A stretch of DNA of 64,000 nt, taken from contig OZ244129.1 in NCBI GenBank assembly GCA_965215715.1, positions 2,418,001 through 2,482,000 on the forward strand, read 5' to 3'. Shown piece after piece: positions 17,156 to 25,994 of this stretch. Below the pieces are notes generated by a model. The model saw only the letters and a list, made by a program, of their open reading frames with translations. It had not been told where the DNA came from and did no database searches. Positions within the stretch are counted from its first letter, which is position 1. Each line of letters opens with the position of its first letter. The stretch comes from HXMU1428-3 sp965215715 (GTDB lineage: Bacteria; Pseudomonadota; Alphaproteobacteria; Rhizobiales; HXMU1428-3). The translations under genes were made by a program, and so were the position numbers.

Positions 17156-18370
17156 GTGAGTATCGTCGTGTATCGTTCTAATCAATTTGCCTCCCAGCAT
17201 AAAGGCAAGGCTGCACAATCTGTTGCGCCAGTGTCTAATTTTAGTCAGTCTGGTTATCATTCAGATATCAACAAACCTTTTCAGTCTTCTTTGGCATCGT
17301 TAAAACAAACATTGCCACCACCGCTGCCAGAACAGCAACCTGTTCTTGAGCAAGACAGAGGTGCTTTGCACCATAACGTGCCAGCCCCTGTTGTTGATGG
17401 GCCAGCTGCTTTTAAAGATGAGGCAACACCGCTTACCTCTTCTATTAAAGATGAGCAAATTGGCGGGTTATTTTTGGCCATGGGGCGCGCCTCTCAGCTT
17501 AGCACCTTTCAACTTGCCCAGCGCTTGCAAACGTCTACGGACATTATCATGGCCCTAGAGGCCGGGGCTATTGATTTGCTGCCTGAATGGGAAGAGCTGT
17601 CACAAGTGGTCTCAGCCTACACCAACTTTATGAATGTCGATGAGCGACCCATTTTAAGACGGTTACGTGAAAAACTAACCGAACATTACTTGACCTCAAT
17701 TTCTCAAGATCATTCTAAATCTCAAGATCATTCTAATTTACAAGGCAAAGCGACATCTTTATTGCCGGTGAGCGATGTCTCTTTAAAAAGTTTGGCGACA
17801 GCCGTACCGGAACCTGTATCTCACTTGGCACAAAACAAAGATAATATGCATCACGTGCCCCCTTCACTGTCTGGGAAACATGATTTTTCTAACTCTAAGC
17901 CTCCTTACAAGGCCCCCCAGACCAACCAACTTGGCGGGCGCCATCAAATGCCGGCTGGCCATTTACCACCCGCTCACCACATGCCAGCCAACACGATGCA
18001 TCATGAGATCCAACCTATATCAGCACATGAGCCTGGTTACAATCCACCAAAACAATCGAAACACTGGTATCAGAATTGGACAAAAATGGCCGCGAATGTT
18101 GCCTTTGTTCTTATCTTGCTGGCTGGGTTTATTCACTGGCAACCAAACCGCTTTTGGTCCGGTGTTGATCAGTTGCCAAAACCAATCGCTAATTCTATTT
18201 ATTCCATTTTTGAATTGGTCATGCCGGATCCTTTGGCATCAACCTATCGTATGAATTGGGTTCATGTTGACGATCCTCGTATGCGCAAGACAGATCGCCT
18301 TAGCGTTCCTAACGTAAAAAAACTGCCCAAGATCGATTTTTCTAATCTTGGGACCTTAACCACCAGATAA
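17156..18370 (+). CDS. RodZ-like helix-turn-helix membrane protein
   Basis: A 404-residue protein with a disordered N-terminus rich in Gln, Pro and Ser, an XRE-type helix-turn-helix at about 104-165 (FLAMGRASQLSTFQLAQRLQTSTDII), a long His/Pro-rich linker and one membrane helix near 311-327, then a short periplasmic tail. This layout resembles RodZ, which ties MreB to the membrane, but no RodZ C-terminal beta domain is seen, so the link is tentative. The GTG at 17156 is the start. The linker carries a direct repeat QDHSKSQDHSN encoded by near-identical DNA at 17705-17735. Its place between ptsP and prfA is common in rhizobia. Confidence 0.7.
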   Translation: MSIVVYRSNQFASQHKGKAAQSVAPVSNFSQSGYHSDINKPFQSSLASLKQTLPPPLPEQQPVLEQDRGALHHNVPAPVVDGPAAFKDEATPLTSSIKDEQIGGLFLAMGRASQLSTFQLAQRLQTSTDIIMALEAGAIDLLPEWEELSQVVSAYTNFMNVDERPILRRLREKLTEHYLTSISQDHSKSQDHSNLQGKATSLLPVSDVSLKSLATAVPEPVSHLAQNKDNMHHVPPSLSGKHDFSNSKPPYKAPQTNQLGGRHQMPAGHLPPAHHMPANTMHHEIQPISAHEPGYNPPKQSKHWYQNWTKMAANVAFVLILLAGFIHWQPNRFWSGVDQLPKPIANSIYSIFELVMPDPLASTYRMNWVHVDDPRMRKTDRLSVPNVKKLPKIDFSNLGTLTTR

Positions 18371-18390
18371 AACCAAGCCTTGAGCATGTC

Positions 18391-18621
18391 TTTTTTCTTG
18401 GCGCTTTAGCTTGCCCACCAGCAACCGCGCTTTTCTTGGCCCTTTAGCTTGCCCACCAGCAACAGCGCTTTTCTTGGCCCTTTAGCTTGCCCAATAGCAA
18501 CAGCGCTTTTCTTGGCCCTTTAGCTTGCCCACTAGCAACGGCGCTTTTCTTGGCCCTTTAGCTTGCCCACTAGCAACGGCGCTTTTCTTGGCCCTTTAGC
18601 TTGCCCACTAGCAACGGCGCT
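18391..18621. repeat. 38-bp minisatellite array
   Basis: Five full copies start at 18427, 18465, 18503, 18541 and 18579, with a partial copy before and a five-base stub after. The unit begins GCGCTTTTCTTGGCCCTTTA and ends GCTTGCCCACTAGCAACG. The 38-bp period is not a multiple of three, so it is not coding. Copies differ at a few positions (CACCAGC, CAATAGC, CACTAGC), with the last copies most alike, which points to recent duplication at the right end. Confidence 0.92.
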
Positions 18622-18622
18622 A

Positions 18623-18657
18623 TTTTCAAAACCGGTACCCCCTTTTGGGCGACACCC
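18623..18657. repeat. Rhizobial-type palindromic repeat, degenerate copy
   Basis: CAAAACCGGTACCCCCTTTT followed by GGGCGACACCC matches the palindrome family seen at 30930-31088 and 60704-60752. It directly abuts the minisatellite. The remaining bases up to prfA at 18840 show no gene. Confidence 0.7.
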
Positions 18658-18839
18658 AGTCGTAGGCAAAACATCTTTTTCATTGAATTCATTTTGGTGA
18701 CGGTGTACATGCTTGTCTTTATTCATCATCTTTACCGATGTTGCTGAAAAGGGGCAAATTCCCAGCCAGACTCTTGGAACAGATTTGTTTGTCAAAGCTT
18801 GCCTCTTTTAAATCCCTTTTTTGAAAGAGGAGGCTGTTC

Positions 18840-19928
18840 ATGTCAGCTTTACCAAAAGAAAAATTAGAGCAGTTGGTAGAGCGCTGGCGCCAGGTCCAAA
18901 CCGAACTGGCGCAAGGGCCCGCCCAGGATGTGTTTGTTGCCCTTTCACGGGAATTTGCTGAACTTGACCCGATCGTTGCTAAAATCCAAGACTATTTCAG
19001 CACTTTGGAAGAAATCACCAGCCTGCAGGATGTGATGGAAGAAGCTGGTGATGATGCTGATATGGTTGAAATGGCGCGCCAAGAGCTGGATGAGCTAAAC
19101 ACCAAACTGCCAGATCTAGAGCAATCCATTCGTGTGCAGCTGCTGCCCAAAGATGAAGCTGATAGCCGCAACGCGATTTTAGAGGTGCGCGCTGGCACGG
19201 GCGGCGATGAAGCGGCCCTGTTCGCGGGTGATTTGTTTCGCATGTATCAACGTTATGCCGATGTCTCTGGCTGGAAGGTTGAAGTGATTTCTGCCAGCGA
19301 ATCTGCTGTGGGTGGTTATAAAGAAATTATCGCCAATGTTTCCGGGCGCGGTGTGTTTGCTAAATTAAAATATGAATCCGGCGTTCACCGGGTGCAGCGT
19401 GTGCCAGAAACAGAATCAGGCGGGCGTGTTCACACCTCAGCGGCGACCGTTGCCGTTTTACCCGAAGCGCAAGAAGTAGACATTGATATTGAGGAAAAAG
19501 ATTTACGCATAGATGTGTTCCGCGCCAGTGGCCCGGGCGGTCAATCGGTTAACACCACAGACAGTGCGGTGCGCATCACCCACCTCCCCACGGGCCTTGT
19601 TGTTTCTCAACAAGATGAAAAGTCCCAACATAAAAACCGGGCAAAGGCTATGAAAGTTTTGCGCTCGCGTCTTTATGAAGCTGAACGCCAGCGGCAAGAC
19701 AGTGAACGGGCAGAACAAAGGCGCGGACAGGTTGGCACAGGTGACCGCTCGCAAAGAATTAGAACCTATAACTTCCCCCAAGGCCGGGTCACTGATCACC
19801 GTATTAACCTGACCTTACACAAATTAGAGCAAACGCTGGCCGGAGAAGGCCTGGATGAGCTCATTGATGCCCTTATCACTGAAGATCAAGCCAGCCAATT
19901 GGCGGCAATGGATGAAAGCAAAGCTTAA
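18840..19928 (+). CDS. prfA: Peptide chain release factor 1
   Basis: RF1 ends translation at UAA and UAG. The 362-residue protein has the N-terminal helical domain, the domain-3 GGQ loop at GPGGQSVNTTDSA (residues 231-243) whose Gln235 is methylated by PrmC, and an RF1-type codon-reading region HRVQRVPETESGGRVHTSAATV. The ATG at 18840 has AGAGGAGG just upstream. The prmC gene starts 13 bases after the stop, so the two are probably co-translated. The upstream 470 bp hold repeats only. Confidence 0.97.
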   Translation: MSALPKEKLEQLVERWRQVQTELAQGPAQDVFVALSREFAELDPIVAKIQDYFSTLEEITSLQDVMEEAGDDADMVEMARQELDELNTKLPDLEQSIRVQLLPKDEADSRNAILEVRAGTGGDEAALFAGDLFRMYQRYADVSGWKVEVISASESAVGGYKEIIANVSGRGVFAKLKYESGVHRVQRVPETESGGRVHTSAATVAVLPEAQEVDIDIEEKDLRIDVFRASGPGGQSVNTTDSAVRITHLPTGLVVSQQDEKSQHKNRAKAMKVLRSRLYEAERQRQDSERAEQRRGQVGTGDRSQRIRTYNFPQGRVTDHRINLTLHKLEQTLAGEGLDELIDALITEDQASQLAAMDESKA

Positions 19929-19941
19929 GCGCTCAATAAAC

Positions 19942-20838
19942 ATGTCTCTTCCCTTCCAAACAGATGATACCCGGCTTAAAACCGTATGGACTGGCATGCA
20001 AAAGGCGTTTGAAACTCAAGAGATTGAAACAGCCAATCTTGATGCCCGGCTATTGTTGCAACATGTTTTACAAATCGATCATGCAGCACTTATTTTACAA
20101 ATGGACCGTGTCCTAACTGAGCAAGAAATTTCTCAACTTTGCCCTCTGATTGAAAGACGCCTTAAACGAGAACCGATTAGCCGCATCTTTGGCAAATCCG
20201 AATTTTGGTCCCTTCCCTTTTTGATCAATGGGCAAACACTTGACCCGCGCCCGGACACTGAAACTTTAATTACTGCTGCCCTTAAAATGATTGGCCCTGA
20301 GAAAGAAATGCCTTTGCGTGTTTTAGATCTTGGAACGGGCACAGGGTGCATCCTTTTAAGCTTGTTAACCGAGCTTGAAACAGCAACAGGGGTTGGGGTT
20401 GATCTTAACCCAGGGGCCATAGAGCTTGCCCAGCTTAACGCAGCCACTATTGGTTTAGAAAACCGATCCTCCTTTTTTGTCAGCAACTGGTTCAGTGAAA
20501 TTAACGAACCCTTTGATCTGATCGTCTCCAATCCCCCTTACATTCCATCGAAAGATTTGAGCGATCTGGACAAAGACGTGATCGATTATGATCCCATGTT
20601 GGCCCTTGATGGGGGGCCCACGGGGCTTGCTCCTTTTAAGCAAATTGTGAGGAGTGTGGGTGATTACATCAGCTCCCCGGCCTGGCTGCTTTTTGAGTGC
20701 GGGGCCGGGCAAGATGCAGCACTTATAAGCCTCATCGAACAAAGCCCCATCGCCAAAAAAATCTCTAAATGGGACGTTTTTCCTGACCTGGCCGGTATTA
20801 TCCGTGTAATAGGGGTGGAAATGAAAAATTTTGTTTAG
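19942..20838 (+). CDS. prmC: Release factor glutamine methyltransferase PrmC
   Basis: PrmC methylates the GGQ glutamine of release factors. At 298 residues it has the N-terminal helical bundle, a SAM-binding motif VLDLGTGTGCILLSLL near residues 127-142 and the catalytic NPPY at Asn197-Tyr200. The ATG at 19942 gives the usual N-terminus; the frame is open back into prfA but without family resemblance. It follows prfA directly. Confidence 0.96.
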   Translation: MSLPFQTDDTRLKTVWTGMQKAFETQEIETANLDARLLLQHVLQIDHAALILQMDRVLTEQEISQLCPLIERRLKREPISRIFGKSEFWSLPFLINGQTLDPRPDTETLITAALKMIGPEKEMPLRVLDLGTGTGCILLSLLTELETATGVGVDLNPGAIELAQLNAATIGLENRSSFFVSNWFSEINEPFDLIVSNPPYIPSKDLSDLDKDVIDYDPMLALDGGPTGLAPFKQIVRSVGDYISSPAWLLFECGAGQDAALISLIEQSPIAKKISKWDVFPDLAGIIRVIGVEMKNFV

Positions 20839-21331
20839 AAAAGCTTTAGATTTGTGTATTAGAGCTTATAAACAGCACAAAACCTAAAAAAAAAGATATA
20901 TTGCAAAAAATAGTCTTGGCCTTCATGATTAAAAAGGCTATGGTTTTAATTAAGACATGGCTATTTGGAAATGTTAGCGATTTAAGCGCCATTCCAGTCT
21001 TTCTTTGCCAATGATGATCTTCCCCATTGTTTATTATTTTGTGTGATCAGATGATTAAAATTGTAGGCAGTGTTTTTGGGGAAAAGATTTAAGAATGAAC
21101 AAATAAAAATGAGATTTCATTTTCATGCCGTATTTATTTTCAATTCTTAAGGGCAGCTGGTTTTGAAATTAAGTTGGTTGAAACAATAAAGACTAATAAT
21201 TGGCCATGTAAATTGAGGGACTTCTTTTTAGGTCTTTTTAGACACTAATCTTAACGATTGAAAAATCAAAAAATGGCCTTATCAGATGGGCAATGATGAT
21301 ATCAATCGGGGCAATTTATTTTAACGTACTA
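20839..21331. other. AT-rich gene-free region after prmC
   Basis: About 490 bp with no convincing gene on either strand. A TTTTTAGGTCTTTTTAGAC stretch lies near 21226-21243. Nothing here could be named. Confidence 0.5.
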
Positions 21332-21364
21332 TGACATTTTAAATGTCACATCGTTAGTTATAAT
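21332..21364 (+). promoter_or_regulatory. Candidate promoter with palindromic operator
   Basis: TGACATTTTAAATGTCA at 21332-21348 is a perfect palindrome around one central base. A consensus -10 hexamer TATAAT lies at 21359-21364. The palindrome covers the place where a -35 box would sit, and no good -35 is otherwise seen, so an activator or repressor dimer may act here. Transcription would begin near 21371. Confidence 0.5.
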
Positions 21365-21370
21365 TAATGG

Positions 21371-21533
21371 GTGGTTTCCACATTTGTGTTTGAGAAAAAT
21401 CGCTGTTTAACACCGAATGCACAGCGTTTGTCAAAATTCTAAGGAAAAGACAAACGGTCTAAACTCAAACCATGAGGCCTTAAAATTATTCCTGTTGAAA
21501 GGTTTAAAGTATTGCTCTGAAACAGAGCTTTTT
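21371..21533 (+). ncRNA. Candidate structured small RNA or leader upstream of DUF4167
   Basis: Between a TATAAT at 21359 and an intrinsic terminator at 21514-21533 lie two stems: CGCTGT/ACAGCG (21401-21406 with 21421-21426) and CGTTTGTC/GACAAACG (21425-21432 with 21449-21456). The second loop exposes CTAAGGA. No reading frame of note is present. The transcript would be about 160 nt. It may be a free small RNA or an attenuated leader of the DUF4167 gene that starts 74 bases later. The 5' end is an estimate. Confidence 0.5.
21514..21533 (+). terminator. Intrinsic terminator
   Basis: GCTCTG, loop AAA, CAGAGC, then TTTTT. The compact stem and T run are typical. It ends nothing annotated on the plus strand since prmC, 680 bp upstream. 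Confidence 0.7.
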
Positions 21534-21606
21534 AAAAGTCGTTCATATTATAAAAGAACGCAACTTAAAATTTTAACGACAATAGTGAAACTTTGAATGG
21601 AAGCCG

Positions 21607-22182
21607 ATGAGGCAAGCACAATCAAATAGACGTGGACGGGGACGGGGCCGTAAGGCACAAAACCCATTGACTAGAAACTATGAATCCAATGGCCCGGATG
21701 TAAAAATTCGCGGCACAGCGGCCCACATTTGTGAAAAATATAATTCACTGGCACGAGACGCTTTGGCCTCTAGTGATATTGTTCGGCATGAAAATTACCT
21801 TCAGCATGCAGAGCACTATAACCGCATTATTATGGCAGCTCAGCAAAACAACGCCCAAGCTGAAGAGGGCCAAGCCCAAGCAGAGAACGGGCAAGACAAC
21901 AGCCAATCTGCCCAAGAGGGTGAAGGTGGGCGTGACAACAACGCTAAAAATAACGGGGCTAGAAAACGCAATAACCGGCGCCGGCGCCCGGATGAACGCG
22001 GGCAAAGAAATCAAAATGCACGTAACGGCAAAAAAGACAAAGATGAGATCGCGGCCAGTGCAGATGATAAGAAACAACCAGAAGCAAATGGTCATGATGA
22101 AACTGTTCAACCTCTTGAGGCAGCCCCTAAAGAGGTCGAGGTTTCACCGATTGAATCAAATGCTGATGATGCTGCCGCTTAA
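21607..22182 (+). CDS. DUF4167 family protein
   Basis: A 191-residue protein. The N-terminus is very basic (RRGRGRGRKAQNPLTRN), followed by the conserved core KIRGTAAHICEKYNSLARDA and ENYLQHAEHYNRIIMAA, then a long disordered tail of Gln, Asn, Lys and Glu. The family is restricted mainly to alphaproteobacteria and its function is not known to me; the basic, disordered make-up suggests nucleic acid binding. The ATG at 21607 has GGAAGCCG upstream. A structured RNA region with terminator precedes it. MOSC is convergent, ten bases after the stop. Confidence 0.93.
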   Translation: MRQAQSNRRGRGRGRKAQNPLTRNYESNGPDVKIRGTAAHICEKYNSLARDALASSDIVRHENYLQHAEHYNRIIMAAQQNNAQAEEGQAQAENGQDNSQSAQEGEGGRDNNAKNNGARKRNNRRRRPDERGQRNQNARNGKKDKDEIAASADDKKQPEANGHDETVQPLEAAPKEVEVSPIESNADDAAA

Positions 22183-22192
22183 AACACCCAAA

Positions 22193-22981
22193 TTACAGGT
22201 GAACAACTGCGCCTTGTGAAAGCGTGCCACCGCTAACAATGCGGCCATAAACTCCAAAATTATCATTCCCAAACTGTTGGTTTAAAGCGCTAGCTAAGGA
22301 GCGGCCCCTTGTTGCTGTTTCAAGGTCAACATTGATGGCTGCACACCGGCTTGTTGGGCTGACAATCTCTATTTCCACATCGCCTGATTTTAACGTGCTG
22401 CCAACCCATTTTGTCTCTACCCAAGGCTCTAACCCTTGCAAATGAATATTGGCCCGAAAACGGCCCGCATCAATGGGCTCGTTCATCATCTGGCCAAGAG
22501 CTGTTACAGATGACAAATTAATAATATGCACCAAAGGTTCTGGCATATCGGTAAAATGGTGATTATCAGCGCGTTGAATGCGCGGCGGCCCTTTTAACTC
22601 ATTGGACATAAAGGCGGCAAAAAATTGCTCAATCATATTGCGGCCAAGGCCAGTTGAAAGGTCCCCCTTTGCCACTTGACGCCCTTGACGCAAAATGGTG
22701 AGGCTTTGGCTTGTTTCATCAAATTCAACCGCTAACAGGGCAAGCCTTTCATCGCGCATAAGATTAAGAAAATTCACCTTAGGTAAGTGTTTGGGGGCAT
22801 TGCTATCAAACTGGGTGGGGCCATTTTCAATGGCATAAACACGATCAAAAGGGAAACAGCCATCTGTTTCAACTGTTACGCTGTCAATGGCTTGACCTGC
22901 TAATCCTTTTACGGGGAAACGCCACAGATTTGCTATCGAACACTCTTTTTGGGGTAAACCAGCACTTCCATCAGCTGTCAT
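22193..22981 (-). CDS. MOSC domain protein
   Basis: A 262-residue protein with an N-terminal MOSC beta-barrel (IANLWRFPVKGLAGQ, about residues 15-110) and a C-terminal MOSC domain. A Cys in SPTSRCAAINVD near residue 220 matches the position that binds sulfur or the molybdenum cofactor in this superfamily. MOSC proteins such as YcbX and mARC reduce N-hydroxylated compounds or handle sulfur; which activity applies is unclear. It is convergent with DUF4167 and sits before clpB, as often seen in rhizobia. Confidence 0.92.
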   Translation of the reverse strand: MTADGSAGLPQKECSIANLWRFPVKGLAGQAIDSVTVETDGCFPFDRVYAIENGPTQFDSNAPKHLPKVNFLNLMRDERLALLAVEFDETSQSLTILRQGRQVAKGDLSTGLGRNMIEQFFAAFMSNELKGPPRIQRADNHHFTDMPEPLVHIINLSSVTALGQMMNEPIDAGRFRANIHLQGLEPWVETKWVGSTLKSGDVEIEIVSPTSRCAAINVDLETATRGRSLASALNQQFGNDNFGVYGRIVSGGTLSQGAVVHL

Positions 22982-23345
22982 TTAACTATTCTCACCCTCT
23001 TTATAATGAAACGTTTTTACCCCTCACAAACACCGTCTTTAAAACGATTCTCTAAAAAGTAAATTCTGCCAAACTTTTTAACCCGTTAGCCTCTTTAATT
23101 GCAAGAAACATACCTTATATTTTTTAAAGAGACGATAGACAATTGCCTAATAGGGGTTGACTAGTCTCATTTAGGGTTTTTACTTTTTTTCCCAGAATAA
23201 AAAGAAAGTCAAATTTTTAAAGTTATAGGCTTTATCGTTAAATTATATCTTTGCAGGCAAAGGTGTTGGCGGTAACGCTAAGTTGTTAGACGCAATCGGT
23301 TGCTCAGTTTAAGGGGACCAATTGTGGGCATTTGAGGCAAATTTT
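22982..23345. other. Intergenic region before clpB, 364 bp
   Basis: AT-rich and divergent between the MOSC gene and clpB. A TTGACT at 23157-23162 with TTACTT 17 bases on is a weak sigma-70-like candidate. A clear heat-shock sigma-32 promoter was not found, although one is expected before clpB. No gene is seen. Confidence 0.4.
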
Positions 23346-25946
23346 ATGAAACAAGATCGTTATACAGAACGTGCAAAAACCATTATCCAGGCGGCTCAAC
23401 AAGATGCTTTGGCCGAAGGGCACCAACAATTCACCCCGCTACACTTGCTAAAAGCCTTGCTTGATGATCAAGATGGGCTCACCTTTAACTTGATTTCTAA
23501 AGCGGGTGGCAACGCGCAAATGATTGTGGCACAAACAAGTGATGCCATTGCCAAACTTCCAAAGGTAAGCGGGGCTGGGGCGGGCCAACTTTACATCACC
23601 CCTGAGACGGCCAAGCTGTTCAAAACAGCTGAAGACGTGGCTGAGAAAGCGGGCGACAAGTTCGTCACCACAGAACGGTTATTGCTGGCCACTGCCCTGG
23701 ATTCAACCTCTGATGCTGGGCGCATTCTTAAAGCAGGTGGTCTTGCGCCGCAAAACTTAAATGAAACCATTAATGAGGTTCGCAAAGGGCGCACAGCTGA
23801 CAGCGCCAACGCAGAGGAAAGCTATGATGCGTTGGAGCGCTACGCGCGTGATTTAACGCAAGAGGCTGAAAACGGTAAACTTGATCCTGTCATCGGGCGA
23901 GAAGAAGAGATCCGCCGCACGGTTCAAGTGCTTTCACGGCGCACCAAAAACAATCCCGTGCTCATTGGTGAACCTGGTGTTGGTAAAACCGCCATCATCG
24001 AAGGTTTGGCCTTGCGCATTGTCAATGGGGATGTGCCGGAAAGCCTCAAGCAGCGCCGTTTGCTGGCGCTAGATATGGGCGCCTTAATCGCGGGCGCCAA
24101 ATATCGCGGTGAATTTGAAGAACGCCTCAAAGCCATTTTGCAAGAAGTCCAAGCAGCAGATGGCGGCATCATCTTGTTTATTGACGAAATGCACACCCTG
24201 ATCGGGGCGGGTAAAACGGATGGGGCCATGGATGCCTCTAATCTTCTCAAGCCTGCTCTGGCGCGCGGGGAACTGCACTGTGTGGGCGCCACTACGCTGG
24301 ATGAATACCGCAAACATGTTGAAAAAGATGCCGCTTTGGCCCGGCGCTTCCAGCCGGTGTTTGTGGCAGAGCCAACGGTGGAAGACACCGTCTCTATCTT
24401 GCGGGGGTTAAAAGAAAAGTATGAGCTGCACCATGGTGTGCGCATTTCTGACAACGCCTTGGTGGCGGCTGCGACTTTGTCTAACCGTTATATCACGGAC
24501 CGTTTCTTGCCGGACAAGGCCATTGACTTGATGGATGAAGCGGCTAGTCGGTTGCGCATGCAGGTGGAATCAAAACCAGAAGAACTTGATGAACTTGACC
24601 GGCGCATCATTCAGCTAAAGATTGAGCGTGAAGCTCTTAAAAAGGAAGATGATGAAGCCTCAAAAGAACGTCTGAACAAGTTAAGTGAAGAACTGGCCAA
24701 TCTTGAAGAGCAATCTCAAGCCTTGACCCAGCGCTGGCAACAGGAAAAGTCCAAGCTGTCAGATGAAAACAAGCTCAAAGAGCAACTAGACCAGGCGCGC
24801 AATGAGCTTAGTCAAGCCCAACGTGCCGGCGACCTGGCCAAAGCTGGTGAGCTTTCTTATGGTGTTATTCCCGATCTGGAAAAGCAACTCAAAGAAGCGG
24901 CTGAAACACAAGGCACAAGCAAGGACCTGATGGTGGAAGAAGTTGTCACCGACACGCATATTGCCGGTGTTGTTTCTCGCTGGACAGGTGTGCCGGTTGA
25001 CAAGATGCTTGAGGGCGAGCGGGAAAAACTTTTGAAAATGGAAGAGGCCCTGGCCAGCCGGGTCATCGGCCAGCAAGAAGCGGTGCAATCTGTTTCAACC
25101 GCGGTGCGCCGCGCCCGTGCTGGTTTGCAAGACCCAAACCGCCCTATTGGCTCTTTTATGTTCCTGGGGCCAACTGGGGTTGGCAAAACTGAACTCACCA
25201 AAGCTTTGGCCGAATTTCTGTTTGATGATGACACCGCATTGGTACGCATCGACATGTCAGAATTTATGGAAAAGCACTCTGTTGCCCGCCTTATTGGTGC
25301 CCCTCCTGGCTATGTTGGTTATGAAGAAGGCGGTGTGCTCACAGAAGCTGTGCGGCGCAGGCCTTATCAAGTGATCTTGTTTGATGAGATTGAAAAAGCC
25401 CATTCAGACGTGTTCAATGTGCTGTTGCAAGTGCTGGACGATGGCCGCCTCACCGATGGGCAAGGACGCACTGTGGACTTTCGCAACACCCTCATCATCA
25501 TGACCTCTAACCTTGGCGCTGAGTTCTTGGTTGACTTGAAAGAAGAGGACGATGTGGAGTTGGTTGAAGCGCAAGTGATGAAAACTGTGCGCGGTCATTT
25601 CCGCCCAGAATTTTTAAACCGGGTGGATGAAGTGATCTTGTTCCATCGTTTAAAGCGCGCGCAAATGGCTGGCATTGTCAAAATCCAAGTTAAGCGTTTG
25701 CAGAAACTGTTAGATGAAAAACAGCTCACCCTTGATTTGTCTGATAGTGCCATCGAATGGATTGCCAATAAGGGGTATGACCCGGCTTATGGCGCGCGCC
25801 CTTTAAAACGGGTGATCCAAAAGCATGTGCAAGATCCGCTGGCGGAAAAGATTCTGGCTGGTGAGATTAAGGATGGCGAGACGATCCTTGTTGATGTCAG
25901 CGATGGTGATCTTTCCTTTGCCAGTGAGCAAAAGGAAGCGGCGTAA
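23346..25946 (+). CDS. clpB: ATP-dependent chaperone ClpB
   Basis: ClpB is the hexameric disaggregase that works with DnaK and small heat shock proteins. The 866-residue protein has the N domain (about 1-145), AAA-1 with Walker A GEPGVGKTA near 208 and Walker B ILFIDEMHTL, the coiled-coil middle domain (about 400-525), and AAA-2 with GPTGVGKTE near 608 and VILFDEIEKAH. The ATG at 23346 has GAGG eight bases upstream and starts the family sequence MKQDRYTERAK. A TTG at 23322 with AAGGGG upstream is a less likely alternative. Confidence 0.97.
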   Translation: MKQDRYTERAKTIIQAAQQDALAEGHQQFTPLHLLKALLDDQDGLTFNLISKAGGNAQMIVAQTSDAIAKLPKVSGAGAGQLYITPETAKLFKTAEDVAEKAGDKFVTTERLLLATALDSTSDAGRILKAGGLAPQNLNETINEVRKGRTADSANAEESYDALERYARDLTQEAENGKLDPVIGREEEIRRTVQVLSRRTKNNPVLIGEPGVGKTAIIEGLALRIVNGDVPESLKQRRLLALDMGALIAGAKYRGEFEERLKAILQEVQAADGGIILFIDEMHTLIGAGKTDGAMDASNLLKPALARGELHCVGATTLDEYRKHVEKDAALARRFQPVFVAEPTVEDTVSILRGLKEKYELHHGVRISDNALVAAATLSNRYITDRFLPDKAIDLMDEAASRLRMQVESKPEELDELDRRIIQLKIEREALKKEDDEASKERLNKLSEELANLEEQSQALTQRWQQEKSKLSDENKLKEQLDQARNELSQAQRAGDLAKAGELSYGVIPDLEKQLKEAAETQGTSKDLMVEEVVTDTHIAGVVSRWTGVPVDKMLEGEREKLLKMEEALASRVIGQQEAVQSVSTAVRRARAGLQDPNRPIGSFMFLGPTGVGKTELTKALAEFLFDDDTALVRIDMSEFMEKHSVARLIGAPPGYVGYEEGGVLTEAVRRRPYQVILFDEIEKAHSDVFNVLLQVLDDGRLTDGQGRTVDFRNTLIIMTSNLGAEFLVDLKEEDDVELVEAQVMKTVRGHFRPEFLNRVDEVILFHRLKRAQMAGIVKIQVKRLQKLLDEKQLTLDLSDSAIEWIANKGYDPAYGARPLKRVIQKHVQDPLAEKILAGEIKDGETILVDVSDGDLSFASEQKEAA

Positions 25947-25961
25947 ATTTAACTATTCTCT

Positions 25962-25994
25962 AACTTGATCTGACAACATTTGTCAGATCAAGTT
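25962..25994. terminator. Bidirectional terminator between clpB and the GGDEF gene
   Basis: AACTTGATCTGACAA (25962-25976) and its exact reverse complement (25980-25994) form a 15-bp stem with loop CAT. T or A runs flank it on both sides. It lies between convergent genes and overlaps the stop codon of the GGDEF gene. Confidence 0.75.

Noticed and set aside
18391..18621. Possible CRISPR array
   Set aside because: The 38-bp units are head to tail with no unique spacers and there are no cas genes; it is a minisatellite.
18532..18795. Minus-strand 87-residue reading frame
   Set aside because: It runs through the minisatellite, whose 38-bp period breaks any protein repeat, and has no family resemblance.
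22982..23345. Heat-shock sigma-32 promoter for clpB
   Set aside because: No segment had both boxes at acceptable spacing; only a weak sigma-70-like match was seen.
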